Below are positions 10,128 to 19,350 of a stretch of DNA of 64,000 bases, piece after piece. Within the stretch, counting starts at the first letter, position 1. Every line of letters begins with the position of its first letter. The position numbers and the translations under genes were made by a program. The notes below the pieces were generated by a model, which was given only the letters and a program-made list of their open reading frames with translations, was not told the origin of the DNA and did not search any database. Source of the DNA: VMDJ01 sp038144195 (lineage in GTDB: Bacteria > Pseudomonadota > Gammaproteobacteria > Chromatiales > Chromatiaceae); assembly GCA_038144195.1 (NCBI GenBank), contig JAYQNH010000001.1, positions 1 to 64,000 on the forward strand, in the 5' to 3' direction.

Positions 10128-10483
10128 TGGCAGATTTCCCGAAAATATCGCGCGCTATCCCTCAGCAGCGTTATAAGTATGGTGAGTTCATGGTCTCGGT
10201 CTTGGGTGATATTGAAAGCCCTGAGCCACATGACTATCGATACATCATGGCTTTTGTCAAAGAGGGTGGCTCAAAGCCTGTCGCTTTTGTCACTTGTGAA
10301 CGTTCCGAAGGTGACTTTCGTCAGCAAGGTCAGTATCAATTGCGGGTGATAAATAGCTCCATGGATGAAGTCATGGCGGCTGATGATCGCTACGGTAAAC
10401 TGAGTGTTTTCTGCGAGCAGGGGCTTGAAATTGGCAGCCAATTGCTTTCTCTGGCTGATGAGCAGCCATTTCCGATCGGATAA
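10127..10483 (+). CDS. Hypothetical protein, coupled to the PsiE-like gene
   Basis: A 118-residue soluble protein without signal peptide or membrane segment; I do not recognise a family. It starts inside the stop codon of the PsiE-like gene (TAATG), which strongly supports this ATG. The composition is mixed alpha/beta, with repeated Phe/Val strands (YRYIMAFVKEGG, KPVAFVTCERS). One Cys lies in each half. A role alongside the PsiE-like protein is only inferred from the overlap. Confidence 0.65.
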   Translation: MADFPKISRAIPQQRYKYGEFMVSVLGDIESPEPHDYRYIMAFVKEGGSKPVAFVTCERSEGDFRQQGQYQLRVINSSMDEVMAADDRYGKLSVFCEQGLEIGSQLLSLADEQPFPIG

Positions 10484-10563
10484 ACCCTATCCATCTACTG
10501 CTTTTTAGCGCGGTTTCGGTAGAATCTGTCTCAGAATAAGTAGTAACTCTTTTAGGAGGCGAC

Positions 10564-11187
10564 ATGAGCGAACAAGCTGAGAGCGCACAATCCAACCCAA
10601 TTCTTTCAATCATCCTTGCCGGTATCGGTTTGATGGGTGTTGCCGCGGTGTTTTTGCCAGCGGATCTCGTGCCTCAAATCTCTCAATCAGCCCCGACTGA
10701 AGAGGCTAAGCCAGAGGCTTCTGTTGCAGCTGAGCCAGAGACCTCTGTTGCAGCTGAGTCAGCACCGGCACCGGTTGTTGATAAGACAGACGTTAAAGTA
10801 GCACCTGTGTTTGTACCAGTAGAAGAGCTAAGTCAAACAGAACAAGTCGTCGAGACGGTTAAAGAAGCTGTGACTGAACAGGTTGAGCAAACGCAAGAAA
10901 CAGTTGCCGATGTGGCGACTGAAGCGACGAATACGGTGACTGATGTTGCAGATACAGCGGTAACGGCAGTGACTGACATGATGAATACCGTGATGCCAAC
11001 TGCACCGGTAAATTCAACTGAACAACCAGCTAACAATACGCAGCGTCCAGTGGCGCCTCAGTTCCGTCCTCAGTACATGCCGTATATGGATGGTCGTTGG
11101 CCGGCACCTCCGGGCTACTACCCACCGCAGAACTATCAGCCGCGTCCACCTTGGGGTTACCAACCACCGCCTCAGCAGCAGCGCTAA
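10564..11187 (+). CDS. Single-pass membrane protein with Ala/Glu/Val repeats and a Pro/Tyr/Gln-rich tail
   Basis: Family not recognised. 207 residues: a short cytoplasmic start, one helix (about residues 12-33), an acidic Ala/Pro stretch with a near repeat (EASVAAEPE / ETSVAAES), a Thr/Val/Glu-rich stretch (about 95-140) with heptad-like spacing, then a tail rich in Pro, Tyr, Trp and Gln (about 155-207). The layout suggests a membrane anchor, a stalk crossing the periplasm and a cell-wall- or surface-facing tail. The start has a very good ribosome binding site (TAGGAGGCGAC before ATG), and a terminator follows directly, so it is probably its own transcription unit. Confidence 0.72.
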   Translation: MSEQAESAQSNPILSIILAGIGLMGVAAVFLPADLVPQISQSAPTEEAKPEASVAAEPETSVAAESAPAPVVDKTDVKVAPVFVPVEELSQTEQVVETVKEAVTEQVEQTQETVADVATEATNTVTDVADTAVTAVTDMMNTVMPTAPVNSTEQPANNTQRPVAPQFRPQYMPYMDGRWPAPPGYYPPQNYQPRPPWGYQPPPQQQR

Positions 11188-11191
11188 TAAA

Positions 11192-11216
11192 AAAGCCTCG
11201 CAGTGCGGGGCTTTTT
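11192..11216. terminator. Bidirectional intrinsic terminator
   Basis: A stem with an AAAAGCC.CGC / GCG.GGCTTTT pattern and an AGT loop has an A run on one side and a T run on the other. It sits between two convergent genes (stops at 11187 and 11235) and can serve both. Confidence 0.85.
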
Positions 11217-11234
11217 ATTCGGGCAAATTGTGAA

Positions 11235-11669
11235 TTAATCCTCTTGGGATTCCTTTTCATTTTGTCCTGCGTCTTCAGTGGCTCGAACGAAGGGTCGCAT
11301 CTCGCCACGGTCATGCTCGACAACAACATAATTGCCATCTGCAAAGGTCATTTTGGTGGCGTAGAACAAGGTTTTTTTGTTTCGTTTGATAATCGCAACA
11401 ATCAGGCCTGCGACTGAACCGATCAGGGCGCCATCAATACCCATAGCAAACCAGAGAACCGCAGCAAGAATGCCTGCTGAAATAACCAAGGCAATAATGA
11501 AGGTGGTGAAATCAAATGCGAGCTTTTCAATGGGGTCAGTCTTAATTTGGAAGACATGCTCAGCTTTATAAGACGCCGTTTTATTGCTGACGACATTGAT
11601 AGACGAGTTGCCATCATTAAGCGTAATAGTGCCTTCTGTCCCAAAAGAACCTTCGGTAACTCTTAACAT
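11235..11669 (-). CDS. Hypothetical membrane protein
   Basis: The start is the ATG at 11669 (MLRVTEGSFG), 144 residues, preceded by GGGGGAC as ribosome binding site; an in-frame upstream TTG is less likely. The N-terminal half looks like small beta strands (GTITLNDGNSSINV), followed by two hydrophobic helices around residues 55-90, with GIDGALIGSVAGLIVAII as the second, then a soluble acidic C terminus. Family not recognised. It is alone on the minus strand between a terminator and the ABC exporter. Confidence 0.65.
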   Translation of the reverse strand: MLRVTEGSFGTEGTITLNDGNSSINVVSNKTASYKAEHVFQIKTDPIEKLAFDFTTFIIALVISAGILAAVLWFAMGIDGALIGSVAGLIVAIIKRNKKTLFYATKMTFADGNYVVVEHDRGEMRPFVRATEDAGQNEKESQED

Positions 11670-11755
11670 ACAGTCCCCCAACTATATTCAAGTATGTGTT
11701 TTTTTATCATGAAGCTTAAAAGGGCACAAACACTCTGAATATTAGGGAATACTTC

Positions 11756-13588
11756 TTAGGCACTAGCAATTTCGGTGCTGAAGTCGGTTTCTTGCTCTGC
11801 ATATAAGCTTGCATACAGGCCATCTTCTTTGAGTAATTGCTGGTGACTACCGTCTTGTACGAGCTGGCCACCATCAAAAACCAAAGCGCGATCGGCTTGT
11901 TTCACTGCGCTGAGTCGATGTGCAACGATTAAGGTGGTTCTACCTTTTAAAAAGCTTTGAAGTGCTTTGTGCAATTTATGTTCGGTATCTGTATCTAAGG
12001 CGGATGTGGCTTCATCTAATATCACGACTTTAGGGTCACTTAATACTAAGCGGGCAATGGCAAGTCGTTGGCGCTGACCACCGGATAAACGAATACCGTT
12101 ACGTCCAACTGTGGTGTTTAAGCTGTCGCTAAGTTTTGTAACGGTTTCTTTTAACTGCGCGACCTCGAGCGCATGCCATAGTTGCTCATCAGTAAAGTCG
12201 CGACCTAGTGTGAGATTGGCGCGTATCGTGTCGTTAAACAACGCTGGATGCTGAAGGACAGTAGCAACGTTATCGCGAACCACGCTTAAGCCGATCTCTT
12301 TGACGGAATGTCCATTGAAAAGCACATCGCCTGACTGTGGCGTATAGAGCCCAAGTAGTAATTGAACGAGGGTGGTTTTACCGCCGCCACTGGCGCCAAC
12401 TAGAGCAACTTTCTCGCCGGATTCAATTCGGATATTCACATCTTTGAGAACCGGTGAATCGGGTAAGTAGCTGAAGGTGAGATGGCGTGTTTCGATCGAG
12501 ACAGTATCGTGATCGATAAAGGGATTGGTTTTTGCTATGTACTCTGGCTCTAACCCGACATCCATCAATTGATTGATACGCACCAAGGCGGCGCGTGCTG
12601 AGTGATAGGCGTATTGAATACCGAGTATCTCTTGTACGGGCGTCATCATGAACCAAAGGTATGCAAAGACAGCGAGCATCTGGCCAATTGAAAGGTCTGA
12701 ATATAGAACCATTACCATCGATAGCGCGCGGAAGGTGTCAAAGCCAAACAGGAACACCATGAAAGAGAATCGACCCGCTGCATCAGACTTCCAGGTGTAA
12801 TTGGCTGAATGGTCACGAATATTACTCGCAGCATCGATAACGCGTTGAACGAAATGCTTCTCGCGGTTGGCAGCGCGAATCTCTTGAATCGCATCGAGCG
12901 TTTCACCTAATGATTCTTGAAATAACTGATAAGCTGAGTTTTCTTTCTTTTTAAGCTGCTTAACGCGCCGACCTAACGCGGTGGTGAGGTAAATCACAAA
13001 AGGGTTGAGCAGCATGATGAAGAGTGCGAGCTGCCAATGCATCCAGAACAACACAATGGCTGTGCCGAGTATGCTTAAAACGGCGACGATGAATTTACTG
13101 GTGGTTTGGCTGACAAATTGATCGATAGCATCGAGATCCGTCACCAAATGCGAAGCAACGGTGGAGCTACCGAGCGTTTCATATTCCGACATCGAAAAAC
13201 GTTGCAGTCTTAAAAGTAGGTCGCGGCGCATTCTAAAGATGAGGTCTTTAGAGATGATGGTGAACTGACGTGTTTGCCAAACGCCGAATATCAAGCTGGC
13301 TAAGCGAAGTGAGATGGTGAGTACCAAGATGGCGGTGATGTAGAGGATGGCGCCGTGCCATTCGCTTGGAAATAACTGCTGAAGTGCGGCGACGGTGCTG
13401 CCTGGTTGATTGAGTAAAACCTCATCAACTAGTAATGGAATGAGTAGGGGGATAGGTACCGATACAGCCGCGCCAAAAATCGCGATAAGGTTAGCGCTAA
13501 TTAGTTCGCGGCGATGCCGCGTTATCATGCTGATAAGCTCGGACCAGCGATAAGGTGTTGAGCGCAGTTGGGCAGATTCGAATTGCAT
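11756..13588 (-). CDS. MsbA-like ABC exporter (fused permease and ATPase)
   Basis: Half-size exporter of about 610 residues: six-helix type-1 permease (about 25-310) and a C-terminal ATPase. Walker A GASGGGKTT, Q-loop VLQHPALF, signature LSGGQRQR, Walker B VVILDEATSALD and the switch His in AHRLS are all present, so it should be active as a homodimer. Families of this type export lipids, peptides or drugs; nothing here fixes the substrate. I use the ATG at 13588; a TTG at 13618 would overlap the divergent M23 gene. Divergent starts are only 13 bases apart, so the promoters must lie inside the neighbouring genes. Confidence 0.9.
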   Translation of the reverse strand: MQFESAQLRSTPYRWSELISMITRHRRELISANLIAIFGAAVSVPIPLLIPLLVDEVLLNQPGSTVAALQQLFPSEWHGAILYITAILVLTISLRLASLIFGVWQTRQFTIISKDLIFRMRRDLLLRLQRFSMSEYETLGSSTVASHLVTDLDAIDQFVSQTTSKFIVAVLSILGTAIVLFWMHWQLALFIMLLNPFVIYLTTALGRRVKQLKKKENSAYQLFQESLGETLDAIQEIRAANREKHFVQRVIDAASNIRDHSANYTWKSDAAGRFSFMVFLFGFDTFRALSMVMVLYSDLSIGQMLAVFAYLWFMMTPVQEILGIQYAYHSARAALVRINQLMDVGLEPEYIAKTNPFIDHDTVSIETRHLTFSYLPDSPVLKDVNIRIESGEKVALVGASGGGKTTLVQLLLGLYTPQSGDVLFNGHSVKEIGLSVVRDNVATVLQHPALFNDTIRANLTLGRDFTDEQLWHALEVAQLKETVTKLSDSLNTTVGRNGIRLSGGQRQRLAIARLVLSDPKVVILDEATSALDTDTEHKLHKALQSFLKGRTTLIVAHRLSAVKQADRALVFDGGQLVQDGSHQQLLKEDGLYASLYAEQETDFSTEIASA

Positions 13589-13601
13589 CTCAGGAGTATC
13601 A

Positions 13602-14459
13602 ATGCCGCTTGTTTTCAATACAACTCACAATCACTTACAACGACTAGGAACTTTGTTCGCTTTGCTCATGATGTGGCTATCAAATGCGACATTTGCACTG
13701 AACTTTGAGGGTGACTTTGTGCAAGGGGGCATGGTGGTGGTAAAGGATGCTGATGTGATTGCCGCTTGGCAGGATGACGAGTCAGTGCGTGTATCTGATT
13801 CAGGTCGCTTCTTGTTGGGTTTTGGTCGTGATCATGGCAAGCAAGTGGCGATCAAAGTGAAGTACCGCGATGGCCGTGAAGAAGTGTTAAGCAAGACTAT
13901 TGCGCCGCGCGAGTTCAATATTCAGCGCCTCACGATCAAAAACAAGCAGCAAGTTAACCCCACTAAGCCTGCGATCTTGGCGCGCATAAAGCGTGATAAC
14001 GCCGGGGTGAAGAAAGCGCGTGAGCTTAATGATGCGCGTGAGGATTTTGCTCAAGGCTTTATCTGGCCAGCGATCGGACCTATCTCTGGTGTTTATGGCA
14101 GTCAACGGATTCTCAATGGCACGCCAAAGTGGCCTCACTATGGGGTGGATATTGCGTTGCCGACCGGAACGCCGGTAGTGGCGCCTGCGGATGCGATTGT
14201 GACTTTTGCGGATGACGATCTATTCTATTCTGGTGGTACGTTGATCATGGATCACGGTCATAAGCTGAGCTCGAGCTTTTTGCATTTAAGCAAGATCACG
14301 GTAAAGCCGGGTCAACGCGTGAAGCAGGGAGAGGTGGTTGGCAAGATTGGTGCGACAGGTCGGGTTACTGGTGCACATCTCGATTGGCGGATGAATTTAC
14401 GCGGTCATCGAATCGACCCACAATTATTGGTCGAACCGATGCCAAAAGTTGCGCAATAA
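13602..14459 (+). CDS. Secreted M23 family (LytM-type) peptidase-like protein
   Basis: Periplasmic protein with an N-terminal signal segment (hydrophobic about 18-32, cleavage plausible after NATFA). The C-terminal M23 domain has the first zinc motif HYGVD (GVDIALPTGTPVVAPA), then MDHGHKLSSSFLHLS and GATGRVTGAHLDWRMN. In classical LytM enzymes the last motif is HxH; here it is HLD, so one zinc-side His is replaced by Asp. I recall this form in related Pseudomonas proteins, so it may be a family trait. The start has AGGAG at good spacing. Confidence 0.88.
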   Translation: MPLVFNTTHNHLQRLGTLFALLMMWLSNATFALNFEGDFVQGGMVVVKDADVIAAWQDDESVRVSDSGRFLLGFGRDHGKQVAIKVKYRDGREEVLSKTIAPREFNIQRLTIKNKQQVNPTKPAILARIKRDNAGVKKARELNDAREDFAQGFIWPAIGPISGVYGSQRILNGTPKWPHYGVDIALPTGTPVVAPADAIVTFADDDLFYSGGTLIMDHGHKLSSSFLHLSKITVKPGQRVKQGEVVGKIGATGRVTGAHLDWRMNLRGHRIDPQLLVEPMPKVAQ

Positions 14460-14524
14460 GCCCCGTTATTAGGTAGTTCGTGCGATAATTACGCCATTAT
14501 CTTTTTTAACCGGCGTGGTGGGAA

Positions 14525-15799
14525 ATGAGATCGCGTTATTTGTTAATTTTCAGTCTGTTGCTGTCAGGTGTGGCCAGTTCTACCAATCTGCTCGAGCTTT
14601 ATCAGCGGGCGCTCAAGGCAGATCCAGAGTGGTTGGCCGCGCAGTCGACTGAAAAAGCATCGGCTGAGGCCTATCCGCAGGCGTTGTCGTATCTGCTACC
14701 GAATGCCTCGGTGACCTCTACCTATACCGACAGCTTCAAAGATGCTGGTGACACCAATTCTCGCTTAGATTCGTTAGTGATCAATCAGCGTTTATTCAAC
14801 CTGGGTTCGTTTGCGGGTTTGAGTCAGGCTGATTTGAAAACCGAGAAAGCAAAGATTGTTCTGCGTGATGAGGTTGATGCGCTGAAGTTACGTGTGACTG
14901 AGCGTTACTTTGATGTGCTGACTGCGCAGGATGGTGTGACCTTTGCAGAAGCTGAAGAGAAAGCGCTTTCACGTCAGCTTGATCAGGCTAAGTTGCGACT
15001 CGAAGTGGGTCTGATTCCGATTACTGACGTGCTCGAAGTGCAAGCACGTTTTGATACCAGTGTGGCAGCGACCATCGCGGCACGTAATGAGCTCGATAGT
15101 GCGTTGGAATCGTTAAAGACGTTTGTCGGTCCGGATGTGAATAACAGCTTACCGGTGATGAAAGCCGATGCTGAGTTTCTAACTCTCGATCCTGCATCGA
15201 TGGATGAGTGGTCAGATTTAGCAATGCAAAACAATGCGGCGCTTGCGCAGGCGCGTTTAAATGTTGAGATTGCCGATAAGCAAGTGGACATCAAACGCTC
15301 AGGCCATTTTCCAACTCTAGATCTTAAGGGGTCATTTAATCGTTACGAAGGTGCCGAAGCTAATCAGGTTGATAACGAATCAGTCGCAATCACCTTAACG
15401 GTTCCTTTGTTTGCAGGTGGTTTGACATCGTCTGAGTCAGCGGAAGCGAGCTATTCCTACGAAGCTGCGAAGAGTGCGTTGGAATTATCTCGTCGTGAAA
15501 CGATGCGAGCGGTACGTGATGCATATCGTGGTACGCAAGCGGCAATGTCGCGCGTTAAAGCACTCAAAGCGGCTGAAGAGTCAGCGCAAAGTGCATTGAA
15601 TTCAGTTGAGCAGGGCTTGACCGTCGGCACACGCACAATTGTGGATGTGCTGGATGCGCAAAGTAACTGGTATAAGGCGCGCCGCAATTACGCGCAAGCG
15701 CGATATGACTATGTCATCAATGTGCTGAGTTTGCAGCGTACAGCAGGAAATTTAAGTGATGCGTCAATTGAGCGTGTAAACGCAATGTTGGCCAAGTAA
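14525..15799 (+). CDS. tolC: TolC-family outer membrane channel
   Basis: Outer membrane exit channel for tripartite export. Signal peptide at residues 1-20, then two internally similar halves with long coiled-coil helices (e.g. GVTFAEAEEKALSRQLDQAK and RRETMRAVRDAYRGTQAAMS). A conserved GLTVGTRTIVDVLDAQ segment lies near residues 361-376. The 424 residues are normal for the mature family. The gene lies upstream of an RND adaptor/permease pair on the same strand, separated by aroC and an MFS gene, and may serve that pump, the ABC exporter or both. Confidence 0.92.
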   Translation: MRSRYLLIFSLLLSGVASSTNLLELYQRALKADPEWLAAQSTEKASAEAYPQALSYLLPNASVTSTYTDSFKDAGDTNSRLDSLVINQRLFNLGSFAGLSQADLKTEKAKIVLRDEVDALKLRVTERYFDVLTAQDGVTFAEAEEKALSRQLDQAKLRLEVGLIPITDVLEVQARFDTSVAATIAARNELDSALESLKTFVGPDVNNSLPVMKADAEFLTLDPASMDEWSDLAMQNNAALAQARLNVEIADKQVDIKRSGHFPTLDLKGSFNRYEGAEANQVDNESVAITLTVPLFAGGLTSSESAEASYSYEAAKSALELSRRETMRAVRDAYRGTQAAMSRVKALKAAEESAQSALNSVEQGLTVGTRTIVDVLDAQSNWYKARRNYAQARYDYVINVLSLQRTAGNLSDASIERVNAMLAK

Positions 15800-15811
15800 G
15801 GTTTATAGACG

Positions 15812-16912
15812 ATGTCTGGTAATACGATTGGTAAATTATTTACGGTAACAAGCTTTGGTGAGAGTCATGGTTTAGCGATTGGCTGCATCATTGATGGTTG
15901 TCCTCCAGGCATGGAGCTATCAGAAGCTGACATCCAGCCAGATCTTGAGCGTCGTCGCCCCGGTAAAACCCGTCATACCACGCAACGTCGTGAGATGGAT
16001 GAGGTGCAAATCTTATCCGGTGTATTTGAAGGTAAAACCACCGGTACGCCAATTGGCCTGTTGATTCATAACACCGATCAGCGATCAAAAGATTACGGCG
16101 ATATCGCGCAGAAGTTTCGTCCCGGTCATGCGGACTACACCTATATCCAAAAGTACGGCATTCGTGACTATCGTGGTGGTGGTCGTTCATCAGCTCGTGA
16201 AACGGCGATGCGAGTGGCTGCTGGTGCGGTAGCGAAAAAGTTTTTGAAAGAAGCTTTTGGTATTGAGGTGCGCGGTTATTTATCAGCACTCGGTCCAGTA
16301 ACGCCTGAGGGCTTTTCTTGGGATCCGGTAGAGAACAATCCTTTCTTCTGGCCGGTAGAATCACAAGTCGCTGAGCTTGAGACCTATATGGATGACCTGC
16401 GTAAAAGTGGTGACTCTGTAGGTGCAGAAGTGACTGTCGTTGCCGAAGGCGTGCCACCAGGTTGGGGTGAGCCGATCTTTGATCGTTTGGATGCCGATAT
16501 TGCTCATGCCTTGATGGGTATTAATGCAGCTAAAGGCGTTGAGATAGGTGCTGGCTTCCAGTGTGTCTCACAGCTCGGTACTGAGCATCGTGATCAGATG
16601 GCGCCACAAGGTTTTCTGAGTAACAACGCTGGCGGTGTGCTCGGTGGTATCTCGAGTGGTCAGGATGTTGTGGCACGTGTGGCTTTTAAGCCAACATCAA
16701 GTATTCGCTTAGGCGGTCAAACGGTTGATGTAGCCGGTGATGCAACCGATGTCATCACTAAAGGTCGTCATGATCCTTGTGTCGGCATTCGTGCGGTACC
16801 GATTGCGGAAGCGATGTTGGCCATTGTGTTGCTCGATCATGCATTACGTCAGCGTGGCCAAAACGGTCATGTAACGCCAGAAACGCCTGTTATTCCTGCG
16901 TCAGCTAAGTAA
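15812..16912 (+). CDS. aroC: Chorismate synthase
   Basis: Last step of the shikimate pathway: 5-enolpyruvylshikimate-3-phosphate to chorismate with reduced FMN. The 366 residues cover the full family: SFGESHGLAIGCIIDGCPPG at the start, RPGHADYTYIQKYGIRDYRG near 107-126, GGRSSARETA near 127-136, and RHDPCVGIRAVPIAEAM at the C terminus. It lies 12 bases after tolC, so it may be cotranscribed. Chorismate feeds the tryptophan genes found 15 kb downstream. Confidence 0.97.
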   Translation: MSGNTIGKLFTVTSFGESHGLAIGCIIDGCPPGMELSEADIQPDLERRRPGKTRHTTQRREMDEVQILSGVFEGKTTGTPIGLLIHNTDQRSKDYGDIAQKFRPGHADYTYIQKYGIRDYRGGGRSSARETAMRVAAGAVAKKFLKEAFGIEVRGYLSALGPVTPEGFSWDPVENNPFFWPVESQVAELETYMDDLRKSGDSVGAEVTVVAEGVPPGWGEPIFDRLDADIAHALMGINAAKGVEIGAGFQCVSQLGTEHRDQMAPQGFLSNNAGGVLGGISSGQDVVARVAFKPTSSIRLGGQTVDVAGDATDVITKGRHDPCVGIRAVPIAEAMLAIVLLDHALRQRGQNGHVTPETPVIPASAK

Positions 16913-16937
16913 GCGTCCGGGTTCGGCGGGCGTCATT

Positions 16938-18084
16938 ATGCAGCTGCCTTACTGGCGACTCTCTTCCTTCTATTTTTTTTTACTTCGCGCTCTTGGGCGC
17001 GTTAGTACCTTATTGGGGTTTGTTTTTACAAAATCGTGGCTTTGATGCGATAGCGATCGGTGAGCTGATGGCGATCCTGATGGCGACAAAAATCGTCGCT
17101 CCCTATATCTGGGGTTGGCTGGGTGATCACTTAGGTCATCGTATGCGAATTGTGCAGGTTGCCTCGTTAATCTCTTTATTGGTGTTTGCCTTGATGTTTG
17201 AGGCAAATACCTATTGGTCAATTGCCTTGGTAATGACCTTGTATAGCTTCTTTTGGAATGCATCGTTACCGCAATTCGAAGTGGTGACCTTTACCTATCT
17301 AAAAGAACGTATCGCTAAATACGCACAGATCCGCTTATGGGGTTCGGTGGGTTTTATTATTACAGTGCTACTGCTCGGAATGTGGGTTGATCATCAGGGC
17401 ACAGAGGTTATTTTGCCGGTAGTCATGGCAATCTTCATTAGCATATGGCTGAGTTCCTTATTTGTTAAAGACCCTGACCCAGAGCCGCATCCTCATCAAG
17501 AGATCTCTTTATCGCAGGTGCTTAAGAAGCCGGCGATCATTGCCTTCTTTGTCGCGGTTTTTTTGATGCAGATGAGTCATGGGCCTTATTACGCTTTTTA
17601 CTCAATCTACATGGAGCAACACGGTTACAGCAAAACCTTTATTGGCCAGATGTGGGGATTGGGTGTATTTGCTGAAGTGCTGATGTTTATCGTGATGCAC
17701 CGACTATTGGAACGATATGGCGCGCGACGCGTCTTAGTGGCAAGCCTATTATTAGCCGCTATGCGCTGGATAATGATTGGTGCTTGGCCAGATTCCTTAA
17801 CAAATATTGTCTTAGCGCAGTGTTTGCATGCCGCTACATTTGGTACCTTTCATGCATCAGCCATTCATTTGGTGCATCACTACTTTAGGGGGCGTCTACA
17901 AGGCCGAGGTCAGGCGCTGTACTCGAGTGTGAGTTTTGGTGCCGGGGGTGCGATGGGGAGTTTGGCTAGTGGTTATGCTTGGGAAAGTTTAGGGCCGTTT
18001 CATACCTTTGCAATTGCAACGGTGTTTGCAGTGATGGGTGCGTGGGTTGCGTGGCAATTCATCGATAGCGCTCATGATCACTGA
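16938..18084 (+). CDS. MFS transporter (HcaT/3-phenylpropionate permease type), frameshifted in a T9 run
   Basis: Twelve-helix transporter related to the HcaT/YcaD branch; substrate unknown. Family members begin like MPYWRLSSFYFF..ALLGALVPYWGL. The same sequence is found here only if the T run at 16973-16981 has eight Ts in place of nine: ATG at 16938 gives MQLPYWRLSSFYFF and continues in the other frame with YFALLGALVPYWGLFLQ. The loop GDHLGHRMR between helices 2 and 3 matches the MFS signature region. A start at 16993 would lose the first helix. The long T run could be an error or a true slippage site. Confidence 0.83.
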
Positions 18085-18093
18085 GGGTAAAAA

Positions 18094-19350
18094 ATGCGTT
18101 TGATCAATCAACTAAAAAAGCGAGCTTTACCGGTGCTTATTATCGGTGGCGCGGTCTTGGTGGCTGCGTTACTTATCGCAACTAAGCCTCAGGTCGAGCC
18201 TGTTATCGCTAAAGAGAAGGCATGGCTTGTTAGCACGCAGGTGGTACAGGTTGCTGAAGCTCATCCTCATCTCACTCTATTTGGTCGTGTCGAATCTTTA
18301 TGGTCGACGAACTTGACCGCGAGTACGCCAACCGATGTGGCAAAGGTGCATGTGGTTGAAGGCGACAATGTGACACAAGGCGATGTGTTGGTCTCGTTAG
18401 ACGATCGTGATGCCAAACTTGTTTTGCAGCAGCGAGAAGCTGATGTTGAGCAAGCCGAAGCCAAACGGATCGCAGAGAAAAATCAATACAAGACAGATAA
18501 AGAAGCACTGCCACGTGAAGAAAATCTTCTTAGCTTTGCTAAAAAGAAGTCGAGCGTTTTGAACGGTTAGCCAAAACTCAGGTGGTTGCGGTATCAGCGT
18601 TAGAGCAAGCGCGTCAGGCGTATGAGAAACAGGCGATTGCATTTGCAACGCGTCAACAAGCATTGGCGAATCATGAGTCACGTCAAAAAGAAGCAGATGC
18701 AGCCTTTACTCGCGCTAAAGCATTGCATGATCAAGCGCAGATTGAGTTATCGCGTATGCAGGTCAAAGCCCCCTTTAAAGCACGCGTAGCAAAGGTGAAT
18801 GTTTCACCTGGTCAGCGTCTTCGTACTGGTGATGTGATTGCCGAGGTTTATGACCTAGATGCTTTTGGTCGCACGAGCACAGATACCCACCTCGCAGCTG
18901 ATGAATTTGCGACTCGCGATGGCGAATAATCAAACCATCACCGCAAAAGCTGTCGTGGATGGTCAACAAGTCACCGGTATCTTTAAAAACCTGGTGGGTG
19001 AGGTTGAGCAAGCGAGTGGTGGTTTAGAAGCCTTGTTTGCGCTTGAGCAAGGTGATGCTGTGTTGACGCAAGGTCGCACCATTCAGCTAGATGTTGTGTT
19101 ACCCAAAATCGCAGGTGTTGTAGTGATTCCACGTGAGGCGTTTTATAGCGGTAATCGCGTATTCGTCATGGATGCTGAGCATCGCATGCGTTCTGTTGAG
19201 GTAGCTTTGTTGGGTTCGACACTAGATGATGCAGGTGAGTCTCGTTTAATTGTGCAATCAAACAAACTAAAAGCTAGCGACAAGTTGGTGACAACCCAGT
19301 TACCCAATGCGATTGATGGGTTGCTATTACGCTCATCTGAGGCGCAGTAA
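18094..19350 (+). CDS. RND efflux membrane fusion (adaptor) protein, frameshifted twice
   Basis: Periplasmic adaptor of a resistance-nodulation-division pump. One N-terminal membrane helix (about 12-29), a lipoyl half (VAKVHVVEGDNVTQGDVLVSLDDRDA), an alpha hairpin, the second lipoyl half (MQVKAPFKARVAKVNVSPGQRLRTGDVIAEV), then beta-barrel and membrane-proximal domains. Two frame breaks: one A missing in the A run at 18541-18545, and one T too many at 18863-18866. With both repaired the gene is continuous, about 418 residues. The stop overlaps the start of the permease gene. Confidence 0.88.

Noticed and set aside
15888..16457. 189-residue open frame on the strand opposite aroC
   Set aside because: aroC is certain and the antisense frame has no start signal, low complexity and His/Arg/Leu bias typical of shadow frames.
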